Shown here piece after piece: positions 27,201-37,343 of a DNA stretch of 64,000 bases (the first letter of the stretch is position 1; each line of letters opens with the position of its first letter). Below the pieces are notes generated by a model that saw only the letters and a list, made by a program, of their open reading frames with translations, had not been told where the DNA came from and made no database searches. The DNA is from Pedobacter cryoconitis (GTDB lineage: Bacteria > Bacteroidota > Bacteroidia > Sphingobacteriales > Sphingobacteriaceae): contig NZ_JACHCE010000001.1 of the NCBI RefSeq assembly GCF_014200605.1, forward strand, positions 1,302,001 to 1,366,000, read 5' to 3'. Made by a program: the position numbers and the translations under genes.

Positions 27201-30200
27201 CTATCTGAAAGAGAAACTTCCGGCTTATATGATCCCTGTATTATGGGTGTCCATTGAAAAACTGCCTTTAACCAGTCATGGTAAAATAGATAAGAAAATG
27301 TTACCTGAGCCGGGTGTCAGTACTTTGGTGAACAGTAATTATGAATCACCACGAACTGCGGCCGAACAGGCCCTGGTTGCTATCTGGCAGGATTTGCTTC
27401 GTGTGGATCAGGTTGGTATCCATGACAATTTCTTTGAATTGGGCGGCGATTCAATCATTACCATTCAGGTGGTGAGCAGAGCTAAAAGAGCTGGTTATGA
27501 ATTTCAGCCGAAAGACATATTTGCAAATCATACCATAGCTGGATTATCCGGATTGCTGGAAGAAAGAACGCATGTTGTTTCTTATGCCGAAGAAGGTTTC
27601 CTTACTGGTGAAAGTGGCTTATTACCTATTCAGCAATGGTATTTTGATTTGGAAAATCCTTCGGTATCACACTTTAATCAGCATATGCTTTTAACTGTTT
27701 CTAAGCAGATAGATTCTGATGTGATTTCTGATTCTGTATTGCAATTGGTTAATTATCATGATGCTCTGAGGTTTACTTATACAGAAAAAGGAGATAAATG
27801 GGAACAGGATTATGGTATCTACACCGGGGCATTGGAAACTATAAACCTGGAAGAACTGGACGTTGCTGATGTAGCTGCTGCGATCAGACAATATGGTGAA
27901 CAGGCACAACGCAGCCTGGATATCGGGCAGGGAATTATCTTTAGGGCAGTATTATTTTTAACTCCTGAAAAAGATCAGAATAACCGTTTATTACTGGTTG
28001 TTCATCACCTTGCAGTGGATGGTGTTTCCTGGAGGATCTTATTGGAAGACCTTGAACTCCTGATCAAACAGCCGGGCAAAAATGCATTGTCTGTTCTGGG
28101 AAATAAAAGTGCTTCGTACCGTCAATGGTATAATGCATTGGAAGGGTATGGAAAAACGATATCCAAACAGCATGTTTACTGGACAGATGTTGCAAAACAT
28201 TATATTCCTTTACCTGAAGACCATGACTATACAGCGCATTTGACGATGGATGATATGGGAACCAAAGTGACCAGGCTGGATAGCAAAGAAACTCAGCGTT
28301 TATTGCAGGAGGCGCTACAGGCTTATCATTTAGAAATCAATGATGTGCTTTTATGTGCACTTGTACTGGCCCTGTCACAGTGGAGCGGTATTTCGCGGAT
28401 TTCTATTGGACTGGAAGGACATGGACGTGAAGATATTATGGCCGGTATTGATACCAGCCGTACTGTGGGCTGGTTTACGAATCTTTATCCGGTATCTCTG
28501 GAAACAGAAGCCGGCAGGGATGCCAGTTATGCATTAAGGTCAATTAAAGAACAATTAAGAAAAATACCGGCAAAAGGAATAGGCTTTGGGGTATTGAAAT
28601 ACATAGAGAAACTGGCTGCCCTGCAGGGGAAAGGTTCATGGAATATCATATTCAACTATCTTGGACAGCTGGACAACATGGTCAGTGAGCAGGGAGAAAT
28701 AGGTATGGCCAATGAACAGGCCGGTAACAGTATTGCAGATGATTATCCTTTCACGGATAAGTTATCAGTAAATACCATGATTCAGGGTGGAGAGTTGCTG
28801 ATTGACTGGAGTTATAGTGCCAGACATTATGATGAGGCAAGTATTGATCAGTTAGCCAGCTTGTATATGGAGCATTTGCAAAACCTGATCAGCCATTGTG
28901 CTGAACAGGTTTCACCGGCTTTTACTCCATTTGATTATGGTCTGAATGGTTTGGTTACTGTCAATGAGCTGGACAGGTTCCTGGATGAAGATTATCAGGG
29001 TGCGCCAAGAAGGTCACAGCTGGAAAGCATTTACCGTTTAGGTGGTTTACAGGAAGGAATGCTGTTCCATGAGTTATACAATGAACATGGTGCGTTTACA
29101 GAGCAGCTTTCCTGCGATCTGCTGACTTTGCAAACAGATAAATTCATTCAGTGCTGGGAAATGCTGATTAAACAGCATAGTATTTTAAGAACGGGTTTCC
29201 ACCATGATGTATTCTCTGTACCGGTACAATGTGTTTATAAAGAGGTGCCGCTTTCGACAACTTTGCTGGATTATCGCGGTATGAGCGTGCAGGAGCAGGA
29301 ACTGGCTATAAAGGAATATGAAGATGCAGACCGGATCAGAGGATTTGATCTGAAAACAGCACCGTTAATGCGGATTTGTCTGATTCAGCTTTCTGATGCT
29401 CAATACAGAATGTTATGGAGCTTCCATCATATTCTGCTGGATGGATGGTCTGTACCTGTATTATTAGCTGAGCTGTTTGGTAATTATGAACAGCTCGAAG
29501 CTGGTAAACCTGTAGAAGAACAACCTGCAGACCGTTACGAGGATTATATCCGTTATATCGAAAAGCAGGATAAAGATCAGATAACTGCTTATTGGCGTAA
29601 TCATCTGGCACCTGTCGAAGAAGGATGTTTACTTCCTTTTGTTAGCGCAACAGCAGACCGTACCCGTGGTATCGGAATGAATGAAAGTATCATTCAGTTT
29701 GATGCTATTTTGACTGAGCAGGTTTCAAATTATGCAAAACAGCAGCATTTAACAGTTAATTCGCTGATGCAGGGTGTCTGGGCCTATCTTTTATACAGAT
29801 ATACCGGCCGTGCCGATGTCGTTTATGGGGTTACTGTATCCGGCCGTCCCGAAGATCTTGCAGGTATTGAAAGAAAAGTAGGGATGTATATCAATACCTT
29901 ACCGCTATATATCCATGTGGATCAATCTGTAGATATCAGCACCTGGTTGCAGGAAATACAGCAGGGACAGCTGGAAAGCAGGGAATATCAATATACTACC
30001 CTGAATGACATTCAGCGGCTGACCAGTATCAAAGGCGATCTTTTTGACACTTCTATTGTTTTCCAGAATTTTCCTGTCAATGAATCTGACCTGCAAAAAG
30101 GCGGAGAACTTGAAGTCAGTGATATAGTTGTGCATCCGCAAACCAATTATCCGCTGACCATTAATGTGATCACAGGCAGGGAGATCAATCTGTTGTTTAT

Positions 30201-33012
30201 TCATAATGATGAATTGCTGGATACAAAGACGGTGGAAATGATGATGGGCCATTTCAAACAAGTGCTCTTGCAGTTGGTAGACAAAGGAGTGAAAACCTGG
30301 AAAGAAGTTGAATTGATCACGGCCGGGGAACAAGAGCAATTGCTGGTTACTTTTAACAATAAAGTTGTTGCCTATCCGGATACGCAGACATTGGTCGATC
30401 TGTTTTTACAGCAGGCCGTTCTTACGCCTGATGCTCCGGCAATTGTATTTGAGGAGGTAACCTGGTCTTACCGTAAACTGGATGAAGCTTCAGGGAAACT
30501 GGCTAATTATCTGCGCACTAAAGGCGTGAAAACTGATACACTGGTTCCGGTTTTCCTGGAAAGATCAGCTGAAATGGTTGTGGCTATTCTGGGTGTAATG
30601 AAAGCAGGCGGGGCTTATGTACCCCTGGATACAACATATCCGGCAGAAAGGATCAGTTATATATTGGCCGATACTAAAGCTTCAATAGTGATTACTACCG
30701 GAGATATCAGCCATCGCATTTATAAGGTATCTGATGTGCCGCTGGTATTGCTTGATCAGGATATTGCTGTCATTAACAGGTATCCATCTGCTATTGAAGC
30801 AGGCGAGGTAAAACCAGGGGATCTGGCTTACGTAATTTATACTTCCGGTTCTACCGGACAGCCAAAAGGGGTAATGGTAGAACATGCAGGTATGTTAAAT
30901 CACTTGTATTCAAAAGTTAATGATTTGCAGCTGAATGCAGAGAGTATCGTTGCTTTTACTGCTTCTTATACTTTTGATATCTCTGTATGGCAGATCTTCT
31001 CAGCCCTTTTAAGCGGGGGGCATACGATTATTTATCCTTCAAATCTGCTGCTGCAGCCGGCTGCACTTTTAGAGAAAGTGGAAGAAAACGGGGTTACTAT
31101 ATTAGAGCTGGTCCCTTCTTATCTGGCAGCTGTTCTGCGTGAAGAGCTGACCACTAAGCTGGAAAAACTGCAATATCTGCTCGTTACCGGAGAAGCAGTT
31201 AGCCAGCCATTGTTAGCTCAATGGTTCGGACATCCTGATTTTGGCCGTATCCCGGTAGTGAATGCTTATGGGCCTACAGAGGCTTCGGATGATATCTGTC
31301 ATTATGTGATGCATGAAACCCCTGAGCAAATTAATATACCACTGGGTAGTCCGATCCAGAATTTGCAGGTATATGTGCTGAATAATGAATTAAATCTTTG
31401 TCCGATAGGTGTGATTGGTGAAATCTGCGTAGCAGGTATAGGGGTTTCCAGAGGGTATTTAAACCGTCCTGACCTGACTGCTGCAAAGTTTATTGTCAAT
31501 CCGTTTAATACGACAAGTAAAATGTACCGTACGGGTGACCTTGGCCGTTGGCTGCCCGATGGCAATATCGAATACCTTGGCCGTATTGATGATCAGGTTA
31601 AAGTTCGTGGATTCCGGATTGAGCTTGGGGAGATTGAGAATGTCTTACAGCAATACGAAGATATCAGTCAGGCAGTTGTGGTGGTTAAAGACGATGCAAA
31701 TGGGAATAAACGCCTGATCGCTTATCTGGTCACTAATACCAATTATGATAAAGAGTTAATGCTAAATTGGTTAAAAGGATTACTGCCAGAATATATGGTG
31801 CCATCCTTTTTTATCACCCTTCAGGAACTTCCATTAACTGCTAACGGTAAGATAGATAAGAAAGCATTGCCCGATCCGGATACCAATGAATTACTTGCTA
31901 CGGCCTACATCGCACCAAATAATCATTTACAGGCTGCACTGGCTACAATCTGGCAGAATATGCTGGGCGTACCAAGAGTTGGTATCCATGACAATTTCTT
32001 TGAGCTTGGCGGACTTTCTCTTTTAGTGATTGGTTTAGTTTCGGTGATTAAAAAAGAACTGGATCTGAAAATTAGTGTCCGGGATATTTTCAATTATCCG
32101 ACTATAGCTGAACTTGCTGAAATCCTGTATCTGCGAATAGAAGAAGCCGGCCTTTCTGCAGATATATGGAAAAATTCTTATAGTGAGCATGTAATATTGT
32201 TAAATGATGGTCCGGTTTCATTCCCTGTATTTATGTTGCCGGGGGCAGCAGGTATTTGTGAAGTGTATACTGCTTTAGGAAGTTCACTGAACGACACTTG
32301 TGCCCTTTATGGATTACAGATGCCGGGGGTATTTGAAGGAGAAGCTCCTGAACATGATGTAGCCGTGATTGCTGCCCGTAATATTGGCTGGATGAAAGAA
32401 GTACAGCCTGCCGGCCCGTACCGTTTCATCGGACATTCTATGGGGGGGATCATGATTCACGAAATGACAAAACAGCTGGAAGCTGCGGGCGAAGAAGTAC
32501 AGACAGGGATTATTTTAGATAAGGATACTTCTACGGACAGTTCGGTCCACGGTAATGAGGATAATGGGGAATTACTCTTCAGATTGGCCATGGTCGTATT
32601 TGAACTGGGCAGTATTGTAACTAAACCTTACCCTGAATGGATCTGGAAACTGAAAGAAGCATTTTCTTTAGCAGACAGGGAAAAAATCATGCCGGTAGTG
32701 ACTTCAATTGTCCTGGAAAATATTGGAAATAACAAGCATTATGCTAGCTTTATTTTAAGGATATTAAATCTGGTTATCAGTAATGCATTTATGGAATATA
32801 CAGTTACAGATCCTGTTAATGCCAGCCTTTTAATTGTAAAAGCTGCACAAACCCCCTGGGAAGAAAGTAGTGAAAGTTTGGGCTGGGAAGCCTTCGCTGC
32901 AAAAACACAGGCTATTACTGTGCCCGGCGATCACGATTCACTGGTGGGAAATGCTCACGTACAGGTATTGGGAGCTGAATTAACAGCGTACTTGCAACAA
33001 TTTAAGGGATAA
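15088..33012 (+). CDS. NRPS-2, four modules with terminal thioesterase
   Basis: NRPS of 5974 residues, probably the terminating protein downstream of NRPS-1. Residues 1-60 form a TubC-type docking domain. C1 is L-accepting ([12 protein letters not shown] near 85; HH 214). A1 (Y693TSGSTG) has pocket DAYTVAAVCK, Phe-like. T1 (GGDS, Ser1078) and E1 (HHLVVDG from 1262) follow. C2 D-accepting (HH 1739); A2 (2212) DIWELTADDK, diamino acid; T2 Ser2605; E2, whose motif reads HHLAVDV (2789-2795) instead of HHLAVDG. C3 D-accepting (HH 3263); A3 (3734) DAWLQGNVVK, Leu-like; T3 Ser4122; E3 (HH 4306). C4 D-accepting (HH 4780); A4 (5251) DIWELTADDK; T4 with GGLS (Ser5644) instead of GGHS. A type I thioesterase follows: GHSMGG Ser5784, probable Asp5811 or Asp5813, GDH His5949. 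The TE should release or cyclise the chain. Predicted additions: D-Phe, D-Dap, D-Leu, Dap. The start is fixed by the docking domain and the AT-rich sequence before the ATG. Confidence 0.96.
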   Translation: MPNFNLIDVVELLNKANNVGIKITLDDDKLKIKMHKDQVIDSSLMDELKLRKEHLITYFKKHSAAAVIADENKIVPFERGTIKHIPLSSGQERLWFLDQLEGSTAYHLQTVLRLKGKLDQQALEFALNGIVNRHEVLRTVILAEDGKPYQHILPENGWNLSVVDDLIYKNNPEALRAGIKELTDAPFNLAADHMLRAYLIVLGEEEYVLLVTMHHIASDGWSMGVIVNELIEFYNAGTEKRQAELPVLEIQYADYAVWQREKVSPQIEKFHLDYWKKKLNGVATLFLPADYPRPAVQSSKGAVSEFSFGLALAEKLQALSRSHDTTLFMTLLTAFKVLLYRYTGQDDICVGTPTAGRTQQELEGLVGFFVNTLALRSDLSENPSFEALLQQVKDTTLSAYQHQDLPLEKIVEAVVKERDLSRNPLFQVCFTLVNTSGDGDLKLQEVELSAEPMELTKIQFDFTLTLRETAEGLSGAVEYSTDLYREETISRMVGHLELLLNAIAENPVTRICDLEMLSTTEEQLLLSFNETAADHGLEPGTTLLDAFAIQVEHAPDAIAIVFEEQSLSYKELDEQANQLAHYLAVKGVTTETLVPICLGRSLEMIIGIFGVLKAGAAYVPIDPDYPASRISYILEDTAASVIITDGNSKPKLPALAGHIEVIALDEEWHEIGAHAKGPVNTSLTDENLAYVIYTSGSTGKPKGVLIEHNGVVNLAVSQRNALRLTHGTRFLQFASFGFDASCYEVFNTLLSGGVLVLPKKEDLLSAESFGVMVKRHQVEVVTLPPSYQHLVKDVLGPVTTVVSAGEPLNREDARYIKAKGVRVINAYGPTENTVCTSLTDEPILENNTVVIGKPIENVQVYIQSEQGRLCPVGVAGELCVGGPGVARGYLNRPELTAEKFIGDTYLPKPGARLYRTGDLARWLPGGHIEYLGRIDDQVKIRGFRIEPGEIEAELQLCDLVNAAVIAVKSDQNGTHRLIGYVIPEGAFDREGIVAYLKDKLPDYMIPSILLPIESIPLTPNGKIDRKALPEPGDVMVSASDYVAPRNPMEQTLTAIWQDLLGVPKVGIHDNFFELGGDSIVTIQVVSRSKRAGYDLHPKDLFIYQTVEKLSALLLARKSNEVTAEQGQLVGTAGLLPIQQWFFEATGPNPSHFNQQVLLSIDKDIEPATLVAAVEQLVTYHDALRFAYKSTGHGWEQHYGQSAGALKIVDLQKLSAHQLQDEIEAVCDQTQRSLDIEQGILFSAVLMLTPETDVHYRLLLVGHHLVVDGVSWRILLEDIGLLIAHPEQQATIVLGHKSSSYRQWHSALVSYSQRRRLMGQQSYWERITAAFHPLKTEKEEKGIVTIADTVDYTSKLDSGVTRSLLQDANRAYHTEINDLLLSALALTLAEWNGNSQVSIGLEGHGREDILKDIDTSRTVGWFTSLFPVLLEVKEDQDSASLLKTIKEQLRQVPDKGIGYGVLKYINKIDTLQGSEPWDITFNYLGQLDNLVNAEDSLDGAIENTGAAIDEAYPLRTNLAVNSVIQGGVLLVTWTYSTRHFTAEAIAGLSDAYMSHLENLVEHCINQVHVSYTPADYNLSGVVTSQELDVFLEEDFNGMPRRTQLESMYRLSSLQEGMLFHSIYDGQASAYVEQFTGELTGLNVPIFLQSWQYLLAHHSILRSGFYYDVFSVPVQCVYHEVELPVTMLDYRHLDEAEQLLAIQEFEANAKLDGFDFTVAPLMRITLTRLDDNRYRLLWNFHHMLLDGWSSPVLLEKLLLAYEALVAGNPLPVIAKDNYEDYIRYTERRDKEEEELYWRGYLKGISEGCLLPFVSTTVNRNKGIGEYRQLPLILNAAFSAQLSRFAQRHRVTVNTLIQGVWAYLLYRYTGRPDIVYGVTVSGRPEDLPGVERAVGMYINTLPLYTVVEGSAGIIQWLQELQISQLQSREYQHTPLNVTQKWAMAEGDLFDSLLVFENYPASKVVSDSSEDNVELQNAQMREQTNYPLSLIVSSGASINVVLSYNSTLLEDNYVAAIAAHIEQVFRQLLVHETGTLADIELLSSAEQEQLLKTFNNTATVYPHEQTAVSIFEAQVLRSPASPALVFENQVYTYQELNERSNQLAGYLRSKGITIDALVPICLDRSLEMAVAILGVLKAAGAYVPIDPGYPEDRISFMLEDTNASVVITTSDLKTSIGAFASADTVLLDTDWEKISTWAVTAPLNPAKPADLAYVIYTSGSTGKPKGVMVEHAGMLNHLYAKINDLQLTAETVVAFTASYTFDISVWQLFSALLCGGKTVIYSSAGILEPALLIDAVETDGVTILELVPSYLNAVLQENISVHLNKLSYLLVTGEAVSQPLLAHWFAHPHYGRIPVVNAYGPTEASDDICHHIMYETPLRISVPVGKPVQNMRIYVLSSGDQLCPVGVPGEICVAGIGVSRGYLNRPDLTASRFVNTPFEETGRMYRTGDLGRWLPDGTVEYLGRMDDQVKIRGFRIELGEIENVLQQNEAIVQAAVIVKTDESGNKRLVAYVVAEGVFDREGTVSWLKNHLPEYMVPGLFVALDELPLTGNGKIDRKGLPDPDMGSLQTGAYTAPRNGQEAILAEIWQELLHIPKVGIYDNFFELGGDSIITIQVVSRARRAGFSLHPRDLFVHQTIAGLSACLLTEAESASSGEQGLLEGESGLLPIQQHYFESGATAISHYNQDILLSIDKSVSTETISSAISQLVAAHDVLRFTYEQTAEGWKQAYGNHTGTLEISDLRQVSSEDLPAAIASNNEQYQSSLDLTAGVVLRTVLLLTPDTEVKNRLLLIVHHLAVDVVSWRILLEDLELLLSKEPLPPYKTASYRQWYQALESYAARKAVQHQRRYWETAVAAARPMRTVHAWSETLTIADIEQHTAVLDATLTRQLLQDVPRAYHTVINDVLLTALALTLARWNNHAQVVVGLEGHGREDFIPGIDISRTVGWFTSLYPVMLSVDPDADYGLQLKHIKEQLRQIPDKGLGYGVLKYIDKASALQGIDPWEVEFNYLGQLDNLVQEEGNTLLSGAAESTGRSTAESHPIRELLSVNSFIQGGELRMSWSFSKRHFTADALIAIAASYLENLENLIKHAVAVEIPVFTPSDYNLGEEITNEELDKFLDADYNGAPRRLQLESMSRLSGLQEGMLFHSFYDEQTGAYSKHFCCDLVAPNIDFFIQSWNAVIQNHTILRTGFNYKEFKIPVQLVYSDVKMPFRVLDCSMLNKEEQQDYINKYKEEDLKKGFDFTIAPLMHISLLKLDNDRYHMLWTHHHILLDGWSMPILMEELFNNYELLASGKAIQVGTPDRYEDYIRYIERQDKEESTAYWQKYLDGLEEASLLPFIQTISERTKVQGGYGDEKLHFDAAYAERLFAYTQQNRVTINTLMQGVWSYLLYRYTGRKDIVFGVVVSGRPENLSGVEDAVGMYINTLPLHNKIHLSQSIAEGLQQLQTEQSESRAYQYNSMSEIQRLFGIGGDLFDTLMVFENYPVSETLDAQPWKLNVENISTQEHSNFPLGIIIAAGKEVSINFTYNSLLEPGYVKAIASHFKVVLEQIISSKNLKFGDIDLFTTVEKEHLLHDFNDKSISAEPSQTVIARFAEQVARNPESLAIVEGINSLTYKELDERSSRFAHYLLTKGVKTGVLVPVCQERSAGILVSILAILKAGGVYVPVDPGYPADRIQYMLSDIDAGLLIANEKVLAGLPVIPELELINPEYLNEELNQYPVTAPGITLSLADLIYVIYTSGSTGQPKGVQVSHGGVSNMVSWYLARYEMTADSQTTTAAGVGFDAFGWEIWPALSIGATLHIIDDELRLSPSGLIDYYNKESITHTLLSTVMVPEFVSASRDQKIPALKYVQAGGDKLAAVDLRGLTYQIVNNYGPTENSVVTTSHILSAEDGNTAPSIGIPISNTRVYIVNSENKLSPVGVAGELCISSAGIATGYLNRESLTAEKFVKNPFHTDWGGKMYRSGDLARWLPDGNIEYLGRIDDQVKIRGYRIELGEIENVLQESDLVRNAVVLVKADDRGHKQLVSYIVPEGPFDKEGIIAYLKEKLPAYMIPVLWVSIEKLPLTSHGKIDKKMLPEPGVSTLVNSNYESPRTAAEQALVAIWQDLLRVDQVGIHDNFFELGGDSIITIQVVSRAKRAGYEFQPKDIFANHTIAGLSGLLEERTHVVSYAEEGFLTGESGLLPIQQWYFDLENPSVSHFNQHMLLTVSKQIDSDVISDSVLQLVNYHDALRFTYTEKGDKWEQDYGIYTGALETINLEELDVADVAAAIRQYGEQAQRSLDIGQGIIFRAVLFLTPEKDQNNRLLLVVHHLAVDGVSWRILLEDLELLIKQPGKNALSVLGNKSASYRQWYNALEGYGKTISKQHVYWTDVAKHYIPLPEDHDYTAHLTMDDMGTKVTRLDSKETQRLLQEALQAYHLEINDVLLCALVLALSQWSGISRISIGLEGHGREDIMAGIDTSRTVGWFTNLYPVSLETEAGRDASYALRSIKEQLRKIPAKGIGFGVLKYIEKLAALQGKGSWNIIFNYLGQLDNMVSEQGEIGMANEQAGNSIADDYPFTDKLSVNTMIQGGELLIDWSYSARHYDEASIDQLASLYMEHLQNLISHCAEQVSPAFTPFDYGLNGLVTVNELDRFLDEDYQGAPRRSQLESIYRLGGLQEGMLFHELYNEHGAFTEQLSCDLLTLQTDKFIQCWEMLIKQHSILRTGFHHDVFSVPVQCVYKEVPLSTTLLDYRGMSVQEQELAIKEYEDADRIRGFDLKTAPLMRICLIQLSDAQYRMLWSFHHILLDGWSVPVLLAELFGNYEQLEAGKPVEEQPADRYEDYIRYIEKQDKDQITAYWRNHLAPVEEGCLLPFVSATADRTRGIGMNESIIQFDAILTEQVSNYAKQQHLTVNSLMQGVWAYLLYRYTGRADVVYGVTVSGRPEDLAGIERKVGMYINTLPLYIHVDQSVDISTWLQEIQQGQLESREYQYTTLNDIQRLTSIKGDLFDTSIVFQNFPVNESDLQKGGELEVSDIVVHPQTNYPLTINVITGREINLLFIHNDELLDTKTVEMMMGHFKQVLLQLVDKGVKTWKEVELITAGEQEQLLVTFNNKVVAYPDTQTLVDLFLQQAVLTPDAPAIVFEEVTWSYRKLDEASGKLANYLRTKGVKTDTLVPVFLERSAEMVVAILGVMKAGGAYVPLDTTYPAERISYILADTKASIVITTGDISHRIYKVSDVPLVLLDQDIAVINRYPSAIEAGEVKPGDLAYVIYTSGSTGQPKGVMVEHAGMLNHLYSKVNDLQLNAESIVAFTASYTFDISVWQIFSALLSGGHTIIYPSNLLLQPAALLEKVEENGVTILELVPSYLAAVLREELTTKLEKLQYLLVTGEAVSQPLLAQWFGHPDFGRIPVVNAYGPTEASDDICHYVMHETPEQINIPLGSPIQNLQVYVLNNELNLCPIGVIGEICVAGIGVSRGYLNRPDLTAAKFIVNPFNTTSKMYRTGDLGRWLPDGNIEYLGRIDDQVKVRGFRIELGEIENVLQQYEDISQAVVVVKDDANGNKRLIAYLVTNTNYDKELMLNWLKGLLPEYMVPSFFITLQELPLTANGKIDKKALPDPDTNELLATAYIAPNNHLQAALATIWQNMLGVPRVGIHDNFFELGGLSLLVIGLVSVIKKELDLKISVRDIFNYPTIAELAEILYLRIEEAGLSADIWKNSYSEHVILLNDGPVSFPVFMLPGAAGICEVYTALGSSLNDTCALYGLQMPGVFEGEAPEHDVAVIAARNIGWMKEVQPAGPYRFIGHSMGGIMIHEMTKQLEAAGEEVQTGIILDKDTSTDSSVHGNEDNGELLFRLAMVVFELGSIVTKPYPEWIWKLKEAFSLADREKIMPVVTSIVLENIGNNKHYASFILRILNLVISNAFMEYTVTDPVNASLLIVKAAQTPWEESSESLGWEAFAAKTQAITVPGDHDSLVGNAHVQVLGAELTAYLQQFKG
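21244..23104 (+). repeat. Copy 2 of the ~1.86 kb near-identical A-T repeat (NRPS-2 module 2)
   Basis: Partner of 8685-10545. Both copies encode the DIWELTADDK pocket and a GGDS carrier followed by an E domain. Visible differences include Arg to Lys before PADLAYV, LLAQWF versus LLAHWF, AILQAAV versus AIVQAAV, and a short divergent patch after GLSAC. The conserved block ends just inside the E domain at YFESG. Confidence 0.9.
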
Positions 33013-33017
33013 GAAGA

Positions 33018-33045
33018 ATATAGCCCGCAATATTGCGGGCTATAT
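33018..33045 (+). terminator. Perfect 28-base palindrome between NRPS-2 and the exporter
   Basis: The 28 bases are exactly self-complementary, with core GCCCGC-AATATT-GCGGGC flanked by ATATA/TATAT. They start 6 bases after the NRPS-2 stop. No run of T follows, so this may be a weak terminator, an attenuator or a 3'-end stabiliser rather than a full stop. The exporter ATG lies 30 bases downstream, so read-through is likely. Confidence 0.55.
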
Positions 33046-33075
33046 ATATTACAAAAAAATATAAAAGCTATTAAA

Positions 33076-34845
33076 ATGCAGAATCCGACATCCGTTAAAG
33101 ACAAAGATATTAAGGGTAATTCTCTTAAACCATTACTTCGTTTATTCTATTATGCAAAACCATACTGGCTGGAGTTCTGTGCAGGGCTGTTCCTGCTGTT
33201 CATTGCCAGCATATCCGGCCTCGCCCTGCCCAAGTTACTGGGTCAATTAATTGACGGGGGCAAAAAGGGTATAGATTCTGGGGCGACGCTCTATATTGGC
33301 TGGTTATTATTAGGTATTCTGCTGATACAGGCGATGTTCTCTTTTTTCAGGATAGTCCTGTTTGTCAATGTAACTGAAAAAACATTGGCTGCATTGCGCC
33401 AGACGGTATACAGTCACCTGGTGAAAATGCCAATGCGTGTTTTTCTTTATAAACGTGTAGGAGAGATGAGCAGCAGAATTTCGGCAGATATCACCTTATT
33501 ACAGGAAATATTTAACAATACACTCGCAGAGATGGTCAGACATCTGGTTATTATCATTGGTGGTTTGGTTTTACTGATGATTACTTCTTTTCAACTGACT
33601 ATTTTCATGTTGATGCTATTACCTGTGATGGGTGTATTGGCAGAAGTGTTTGGCCGCTTTATCAATAAATATTCGATGAGGGTACAGGACAAAGTCGCGG
33701 CTTCTAATACAATTGTAGAAGAAACCTTACAGGGGATTTTTAGTGTAAAGGCTTTTGTAAGTGAGTTTTTCGAAATGAGCCGTTATCGCGAACAAATTAA
33801 TGAAATGGCCAGATTAGGTATGAAAGGCGGGAAGTACAGAGGTCTGTTCGACTCATTCATTACCGTTGGGATCTTCGGGACGCTGGTTGCTGTAATCTGG
33901 CGGGGGGTAATTACAGGAGTACCTTCAGGTGAACTTCTTTCCTTCTTATTGTATTCTATCTATATTGTCAGTTCAATTACTGGTTTAGCAGGGGTCTATA
34001 CTTCTTTGCAGAAAAGTATCGGAGCGACCACCCATCTTTTTGAGTTGATGGAAGAACCGGTAGAGTCACTTACAGACTTTAAAACCATAGCGCCAGAAAA
34101 TCAATTGCATGGAAAGATCAATTTCAGCAATATCCATTTCAATTATCCTACAAGGGAAGATATTAATGTATTGCAGGGGGTATCCTTTGAAGCCTCTGCT
34201 AACCAGAAGGTGGCTATTGTAGGCTCAAGTGGTGCTGGTAAAAGTACAATTGTATCTTTATTACTGAGATTGTATGATCCGGTAAAAGGCGCAGTGTTTT
34301 TTGATGAGAGAGATAGTACCAGTATTCCTTTGTCTGAGCTTAGGGCACAGATCGCTGTAGTTCCGCAGGATGTTTTTCTTTTTGGAGGTACTATTGCAGA
34401 AAACATCGGTTATGGCAAAAGAGGGGCATCTAAAGGTGAAATTATTGCAGCAGCAGAAAAAGCTAATGCCTGGGAATTTATTCAAAGATTTCCGCTTGGT
34501 CTGGATACGATAGTTGGAGAGCGTGGAATACAGCTTTCCGGCGGACAGCGTCAGCGGATTGCTATTGCCCGTGCAGTACTTAAAGCACCGCGTATCCTGA
34601 TATTGGATGAAGCGACCTCTGCACTCGATTCAGAATCAGAAAGACTGGTACAGGATGCATTGGATAAACTGATGGAAGGGCGTACTTCTATTGTAATCGC
34701 CCATCGCCTGGCTACAGTAAGACAAGCCGATAAGATCATCGTGCTTGACAAAGGACAGATTGTTGAAGAAGGAACCCACCGTGAGCTGATCGGTGTTAGT
34801 GGTGGATTGTATAAGAATTTAAGTGAAATGCAATTTACAAATTAA
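33076..34845 (+). CDS. ABC half-exporter (MsbA/ABCB-type, permease fused to ATPase)
   Basis: A 589-residue half-transporter, the usual length for a homodimeric or heterodimeric ABC exporter. The N-terminal half (about 25-310) is a six-helix ABC transmembrane domain; hydrophobic segments begin near WLEFCAGLFLLFIASISGLA. The C-terminal ATPase has Walker A GSSGAGKST from Gly383, a Q-loop in VPQDVFLFG, signature LSGGQ from 487, Walker B ILILDEATS with catalytic Glu512, and the H-loop His543 in IVIAHRLA. All catalytic motifs are intact. It lies 63 bases after NRPS-2 and before a strong terminator, so it is probably the last gene of the first operon. By context it should export the lipopeptide(s) across the inner membrane. 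Lipid A-type flippase function is the main alternative, since the fold does not separate the two. Confidence 0.93.
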   Translation: MQNPTSVKDKDIKGNSLKPLLRLFYYAKPYWLEFCAGLFLLFIASISGLALPKLLGQLIDGGKKGIDSGATLYIGWLLLGILLIQAMFSFFRIVLFVNVTEKTLAALRQTVYSHLVKMPMRVFLYKRVGEMSSRISADITLLQEIFNNTLAEMVRHLVIIIGGLVLLMITSFQLTIFMLMLLPVMGVLAEVFGRFINKYSMRVQDKVAASNTIVEETLQGIFSVKAFVSEFFEMSRYREQINEMARLGMKGGKYRGLFDSFITVGIFGTLVAVIWRGVITGVPSGELLSFLLYSIYIVSSITGLAGVYTSLQKSIGATTHLFELMEEPVESLTDFKTIAPENQLHGKINFSNIHFNYPTREDINVLQGVSFEASANQKVAIVGSSGAGKSTIVSLLLRLYDPVKGAVFFDERDSTSIPLSELRAQIAVVPQDVFLFGGTIAENIGYGKRGASKGEIIAAAEKANAWEFIQRFPLGLDTIVGERGIQLSGGQRQRIAIARAVLKAPRILILDEATSALDSESERLVQDALDKLMEGRTSIVIAHRLATVRQADKIIVLDKGQIVEEGTHRELIGVSGGLYKNLSEMQFTN

Positions 34846-34877
34846 ACTCAGCATTTTTCAGGGCTGCAGATCAAAAC

Positions 34878-34918
34878 AAAAAATGCCGGTGTAAATATAA
34901 ATTACACCGGCATTTTTT
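34878..34918 (+). terminator. Intrinsic terminator after the ABC exporter
   Basis: Eleven-base GC-rich stem TGCCGGTGTAA / TTACACCGGCA with a short AT loop, preceded by A residues and followed by TTTTTT. It is close to an ideal rho-independent terminator. It lies 33 bases after the exporter stop and separates the NRPS-1/NRPS-2/exporter unit from the Dap/NRPS-3/NRPS-4 unit. Confidence 0.9.
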
Positions 34919-35270
34919 GTTTATGCAGTTAATAAACGCTTTACATGTCAATATCCCTATGTAAATTTTTATTTATTTTTTTTCTAAATAGAGTAGTGAA
35001 AAACAGGAAAGGCCTACTCTATTAAGAAAAAATATTAAGCTGATGCAGAAAAAATCTTTTAATGGGCCGTTGAATAACGTAATATTAATTAGTTTTTATT
35101 TAAAAAGAAATTCATGTTGTCTTAACATGCTATTACCTGATATTCTGCCAGGCAGAAGTTCTTAATAATTCACCAGTGTTCCTGCTGTTTTTATCCCGGT
35201 CGGCCGACAGGGTAATCATGTGAATTACAAACGCAAACTATTCTCATCTCTCATTTTAAAAAAATTATTT
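34919..35270 (+). promoter_or_regulatory. Leader/promoter region of the Dap-NRPS-3-NRPS-4 unit, with inverted repeats
   Basis: No convincing gene lies in these 352 bases, which follow a terminator and precede the second gene set, so a promoter is expected. A weak Bacteroidota-type candidate is TTG at 35070-35072, 17 bases, then TAGTTTTT at 35090-35097 (consensus TTG...TAnnTTTG). Three inverted repeats are visible: AATAGAGTAG/CTACTCTATT (34987-34996 and 35014-35023), TTCTGCC-A-GGCAGAA (35143-35157) and GTCGGCCGAC (35199-35208). The last sits in a GC-rich patch that stands out in an AT-rich leader. Their role as operators or RNA hairpins is inference. Confidence 0.4.
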
Positions 35271-36254
35271 ATGCTAAAGGAACTTGAAAAGTTGTCAGCC
35301 TATATTGGCGCGACCCCACTTATTGAATTAAAAAACGACAATGCCAACCTTTTTGCGAAACTGGAGTACAATAATTTCTCTGGCAGTTCAAAAGACCGCG
35401 CTGCTTACAGTATCATTTACAATGGTATCAAATCAGGAAAAATTACTCAAAACACTACTATTATTGCTTCCAGTTCAGGAAACCTGGCTATCGCTGTAGC
35501 TTCTATCAGCAAGAGACTGAACCTGAAATTCATTCCTGTAATTGATCCGAATATCAATGCATCGTACGAAACCCTGTTAAACTTAATGGCTTATAAAGTG
35601 GTTAAAGTTACAGAAAGAGATCATACCGGTGGTTATTTATTAACCAGGATCAATGTTGTAAATGAATTACATGCAAACACACCAGACTCTTTCATTGCTG
35701 ATCAGTATGGCGATCCTAATAATTATAAAGGTTATTATGGTTTAGGAGAAGAAATTATTTCCTCTTTCAGCCATCTGGACTACATCTTTGTTGCCGTTAG
35801 CTCTAGCGGGGCCATTACAGGTATTTCTGATTTTATTAAGAAACACAGACCTGAAGTGAAGATTGTAGGTGTGGACGTAGAGGGGTCGGTTATTTTTAAT
35901 GCCAAACCAGTTAAGCGTTATATTTCAGGAATTGGCGCCAGCCAGGTCCCTCCGATTATAGAAAACGCATTTATTGATGATACAGTCATCGTATCACAAA
36001 TGAGTATTATCAAAGGTTGTGCTGAGTTATTAAATGAGCAGGCAATTTTTGCAGGGGCATCTTCTGGTGCGGTTTATCTTGCTGCCAAGAACTATTTCAG
36101 ATTCAATGATATAGAAGAATCAAAAGCTACATCCCTGCTGATCTTTCCAGATAAAGGCCATACTTATTTAGATACAATTTATAACCAGGAGTGGGGCGCT
36201 CAGCTTGCCACCAAATTAAACGAAGAAGAAGAAGTCCTTTCCGCCAATTTTTAA
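35271..36254 (+). CDS. sbnA: SbnA-like PLP-dependent ACEGA synthase (Dap pathway)
   Basis: Cysteine-synthase-fold PLP enzyme, 327 residues from the chosen ATG. In the staphyloferrin B pathway SbnA joins O-phospho-L-serine and L-glutamate into N-(1-amino-1-carboxyl-2-ethyl)-glutamate (ACEGA), which SbnB then converts to L-2,3-diaminopropionate. Seen here: GATPLIELKN near the N-terminus, FAKLEYNNFSGSSKDRAA with the likely PLP lysine Lys41, the phosphate-binding ASSSGNLAIAVA loop, and FAGASSGAVYLAA near the C-terminus. An in-frame GTG at 35220 would add 17 residues, but I prefer the ATG at 35271: it follows an AT-rich tract and leaves a normal family N-terminus. The SbnB-like gene follows 22 bases later. 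The pairing argues for Dap rather than cysteine synthesis and fits the diamino-acid A domains. A plain cysteine synthase is the alternative, less likely beside SbnB. Confidence 0.88.
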   Translation: MLKELEKLSAYIGATPLIELKNDNANLFAKLEYNNFSGSSKDRAAYSIIYNGIKSGKITQNTTIIASSSGNLAIAVASISKRLNLKFIPVIDPNINASYETLLNLMAYKVVKVTERDHTGGYLLTRINVVNELHANTPDSFIADQYGDPNNYKGYYGLGEEIISSFSHLDYIFVAVSSSGAITGISDFIKKHRPEVKIVGVDVEGSVIFNAKPVKRYISGIGASQVPPIIENAFIDDTVIVSQMSIIKGCAELLNEQAIFAGASSGAVYLAAKNYFRFNDIEESKATSLLIFPDKGHTYLDTIYNQEWGAQLATKLNEEEEVLSANF

Positions 36255-36276
36255 GCCGTAAAACAAAAACAAAATC

Positions 36277-37248
36277 ATGTTATATCTGAATGCTAATAAT
36301 ATCAAAGAGATCGGTTTTAATTGGGAGCAATTAACAACTGTAATTAAAGGTGCCGTAGAACAGTTGCACGTCAATAATTACTCACAGCCAATTAAGCCAT
36401 ATTTAAGGTACGGTGATCCTAAAAACAGGATTATTGCTATGCCAGCTTACATTGGCGGAGATAATCCATGGGCAGGTATCAAGTGGATTGCCAGTTTTCC
36501 TGATAATATTTACAAGGAAAAATTAAGGGCACATTCGGTTACCATTCTGAATGAGCATGATTCAGGTATACCACGTTGTATCATCAACACTGCTACGATC
36601 AGTGCAGTCAGAACCGCTGCCGTTTCAGGTTTAATGGTTAAAGAATTTATCAAAACACGTCATTCAGATCAGAAATTGCGTGTAGGTATCAATGGTTTTG
36701 GCCCTATTGGTCAGATGCACCTGGATATGATCCTTGCTATCCTTGGTGATTCAGTAGACCAGGTATTGATACATGATATTAATCCGGTTGATCAGACCAG
36801 AATTAGCGGAGCTGCCTATAAAAATGTAATCATTGCCGGAAGCTGGGAAGAGTGTTATACCCATGCAGATATCTTTATGACCTGCACAGTATCGGCAGCA
36901 CCTTATATCAGTATTGCCCCTAAAAAAGGATCTCTGCAACTGAATGTTTCTCTTAGAGATTATAACGCTGATATGAAAGACTATATGGATATCATCGTAG
37001 TAGATAACTGGGAAGAAGTAAACCGTCAGAATACAGATATTGAAAACATGCATAAGCTGAAAGGATTACAGGAAAGTGATACATTTTCTATCGCTGATAT
37101 TGTAGGTAAAGGTATCCTGGATGAGCGTTCGGCAACAGATGTTGTGATGTTCAATCCTATGGGGATGGCAATATTTGATATTGCTGTTGCAGGATATTAT
37201 TACCAGGAGGCTATGCTGGAAAGTGTAGGCTCTGAAATGCCTGATTAA
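36277..37248 (+). CDS. sbnB: SbnB-like NAD-dependent dehydrogenase releasing L-Dap
   Basis: A 323-residue member of the ornithine cyclodeaminase/mu-crystallin family. Known SbnB oxidises ACEGA with NAD+ and hydrolyses it to L-2,3-diaminopropionate and 2-oxoglutarate. Visible features are a substrate-side segment WAGIKWIASFP (Lys69), the family motif TATISAVRTAAVSGL (Arg112), and a Rossmann dinucleotide loop GINGFGPIGQ (137-146) followed by an acidic residue after the next strand (IHDINP). With its SbnA-like neighbour it forms a complete two-enzyme route from phosphoserine and glutamate to Dap. It is probably cotranscribed with that gene and may continue into NRPS-3 past a hairpin at 37265-37304. 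Ornithine cyclodeaminase activity is possible from family membership alone, but context favours Dap. Confidence 0.88.
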   Translation: MLYLNANNIKEIGFNWEQLTTVIKGAVEQLHVNNYSQPIKPYLRYGDPKNRIIAMPAYIGGDNPWAGIKWIASFPDNIYKEKLRAHSVTILNEHDSGIPRCIINTATISAVRTAAVSGLMVKEFIKTRHSDQKLRVGINGFGPIGQMHLDMILAILGDSVDQVLIHDINPVDQTRISGAAYKNVIIAGSWEECYTHADIFMTCTVSAAPYISIAPKKGSLQLNVSLRDYNADMKDYMDIIVVDNWEEVNRQNTDIENMHKLKGLQESDTFSIADIVGKGILDERSATDVVMFNPMGMAIFDIAVAGYYYQEAMLESVGSEMPD

Positions 37249-37264
37249 AATCCCCCCTTATTCA

Positions 37265-37304
37265 ATACAAAGAATGACAGTATAAATGCTATCATTCTTT
37301 GTAT
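37265..37304 (+). terminator. Hairpin between the Dap genes and NRPS-3 (weak terminator or attenuator)
   Basis: ATACAAAGAATGA pairs with TCATTCTTTGTAT in a roughly 16-base stem with one mismatch and an 8-base AT loop. No clean T run follows. The position, 16 bases after the SbnB-like stop and 40 before the NRPS-3 ATG, suits partial termination that would make more Dap enzyme than synthetase. This role is inferred. Confidence 0.5.
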
Positions 37305-37343
37305 GTGTAATTTATTTCGTGTCCCTGTAAATCCAAGATATCA

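Noticed and set aside
35220..35270. In-frame GTG giving a 17-residue N-terminal extension of the SbnA-like protein
   Set aside because: The extension is unlike the family, has no support from spacing, and the ATG at 35271 follows a typical AT-rich tract.
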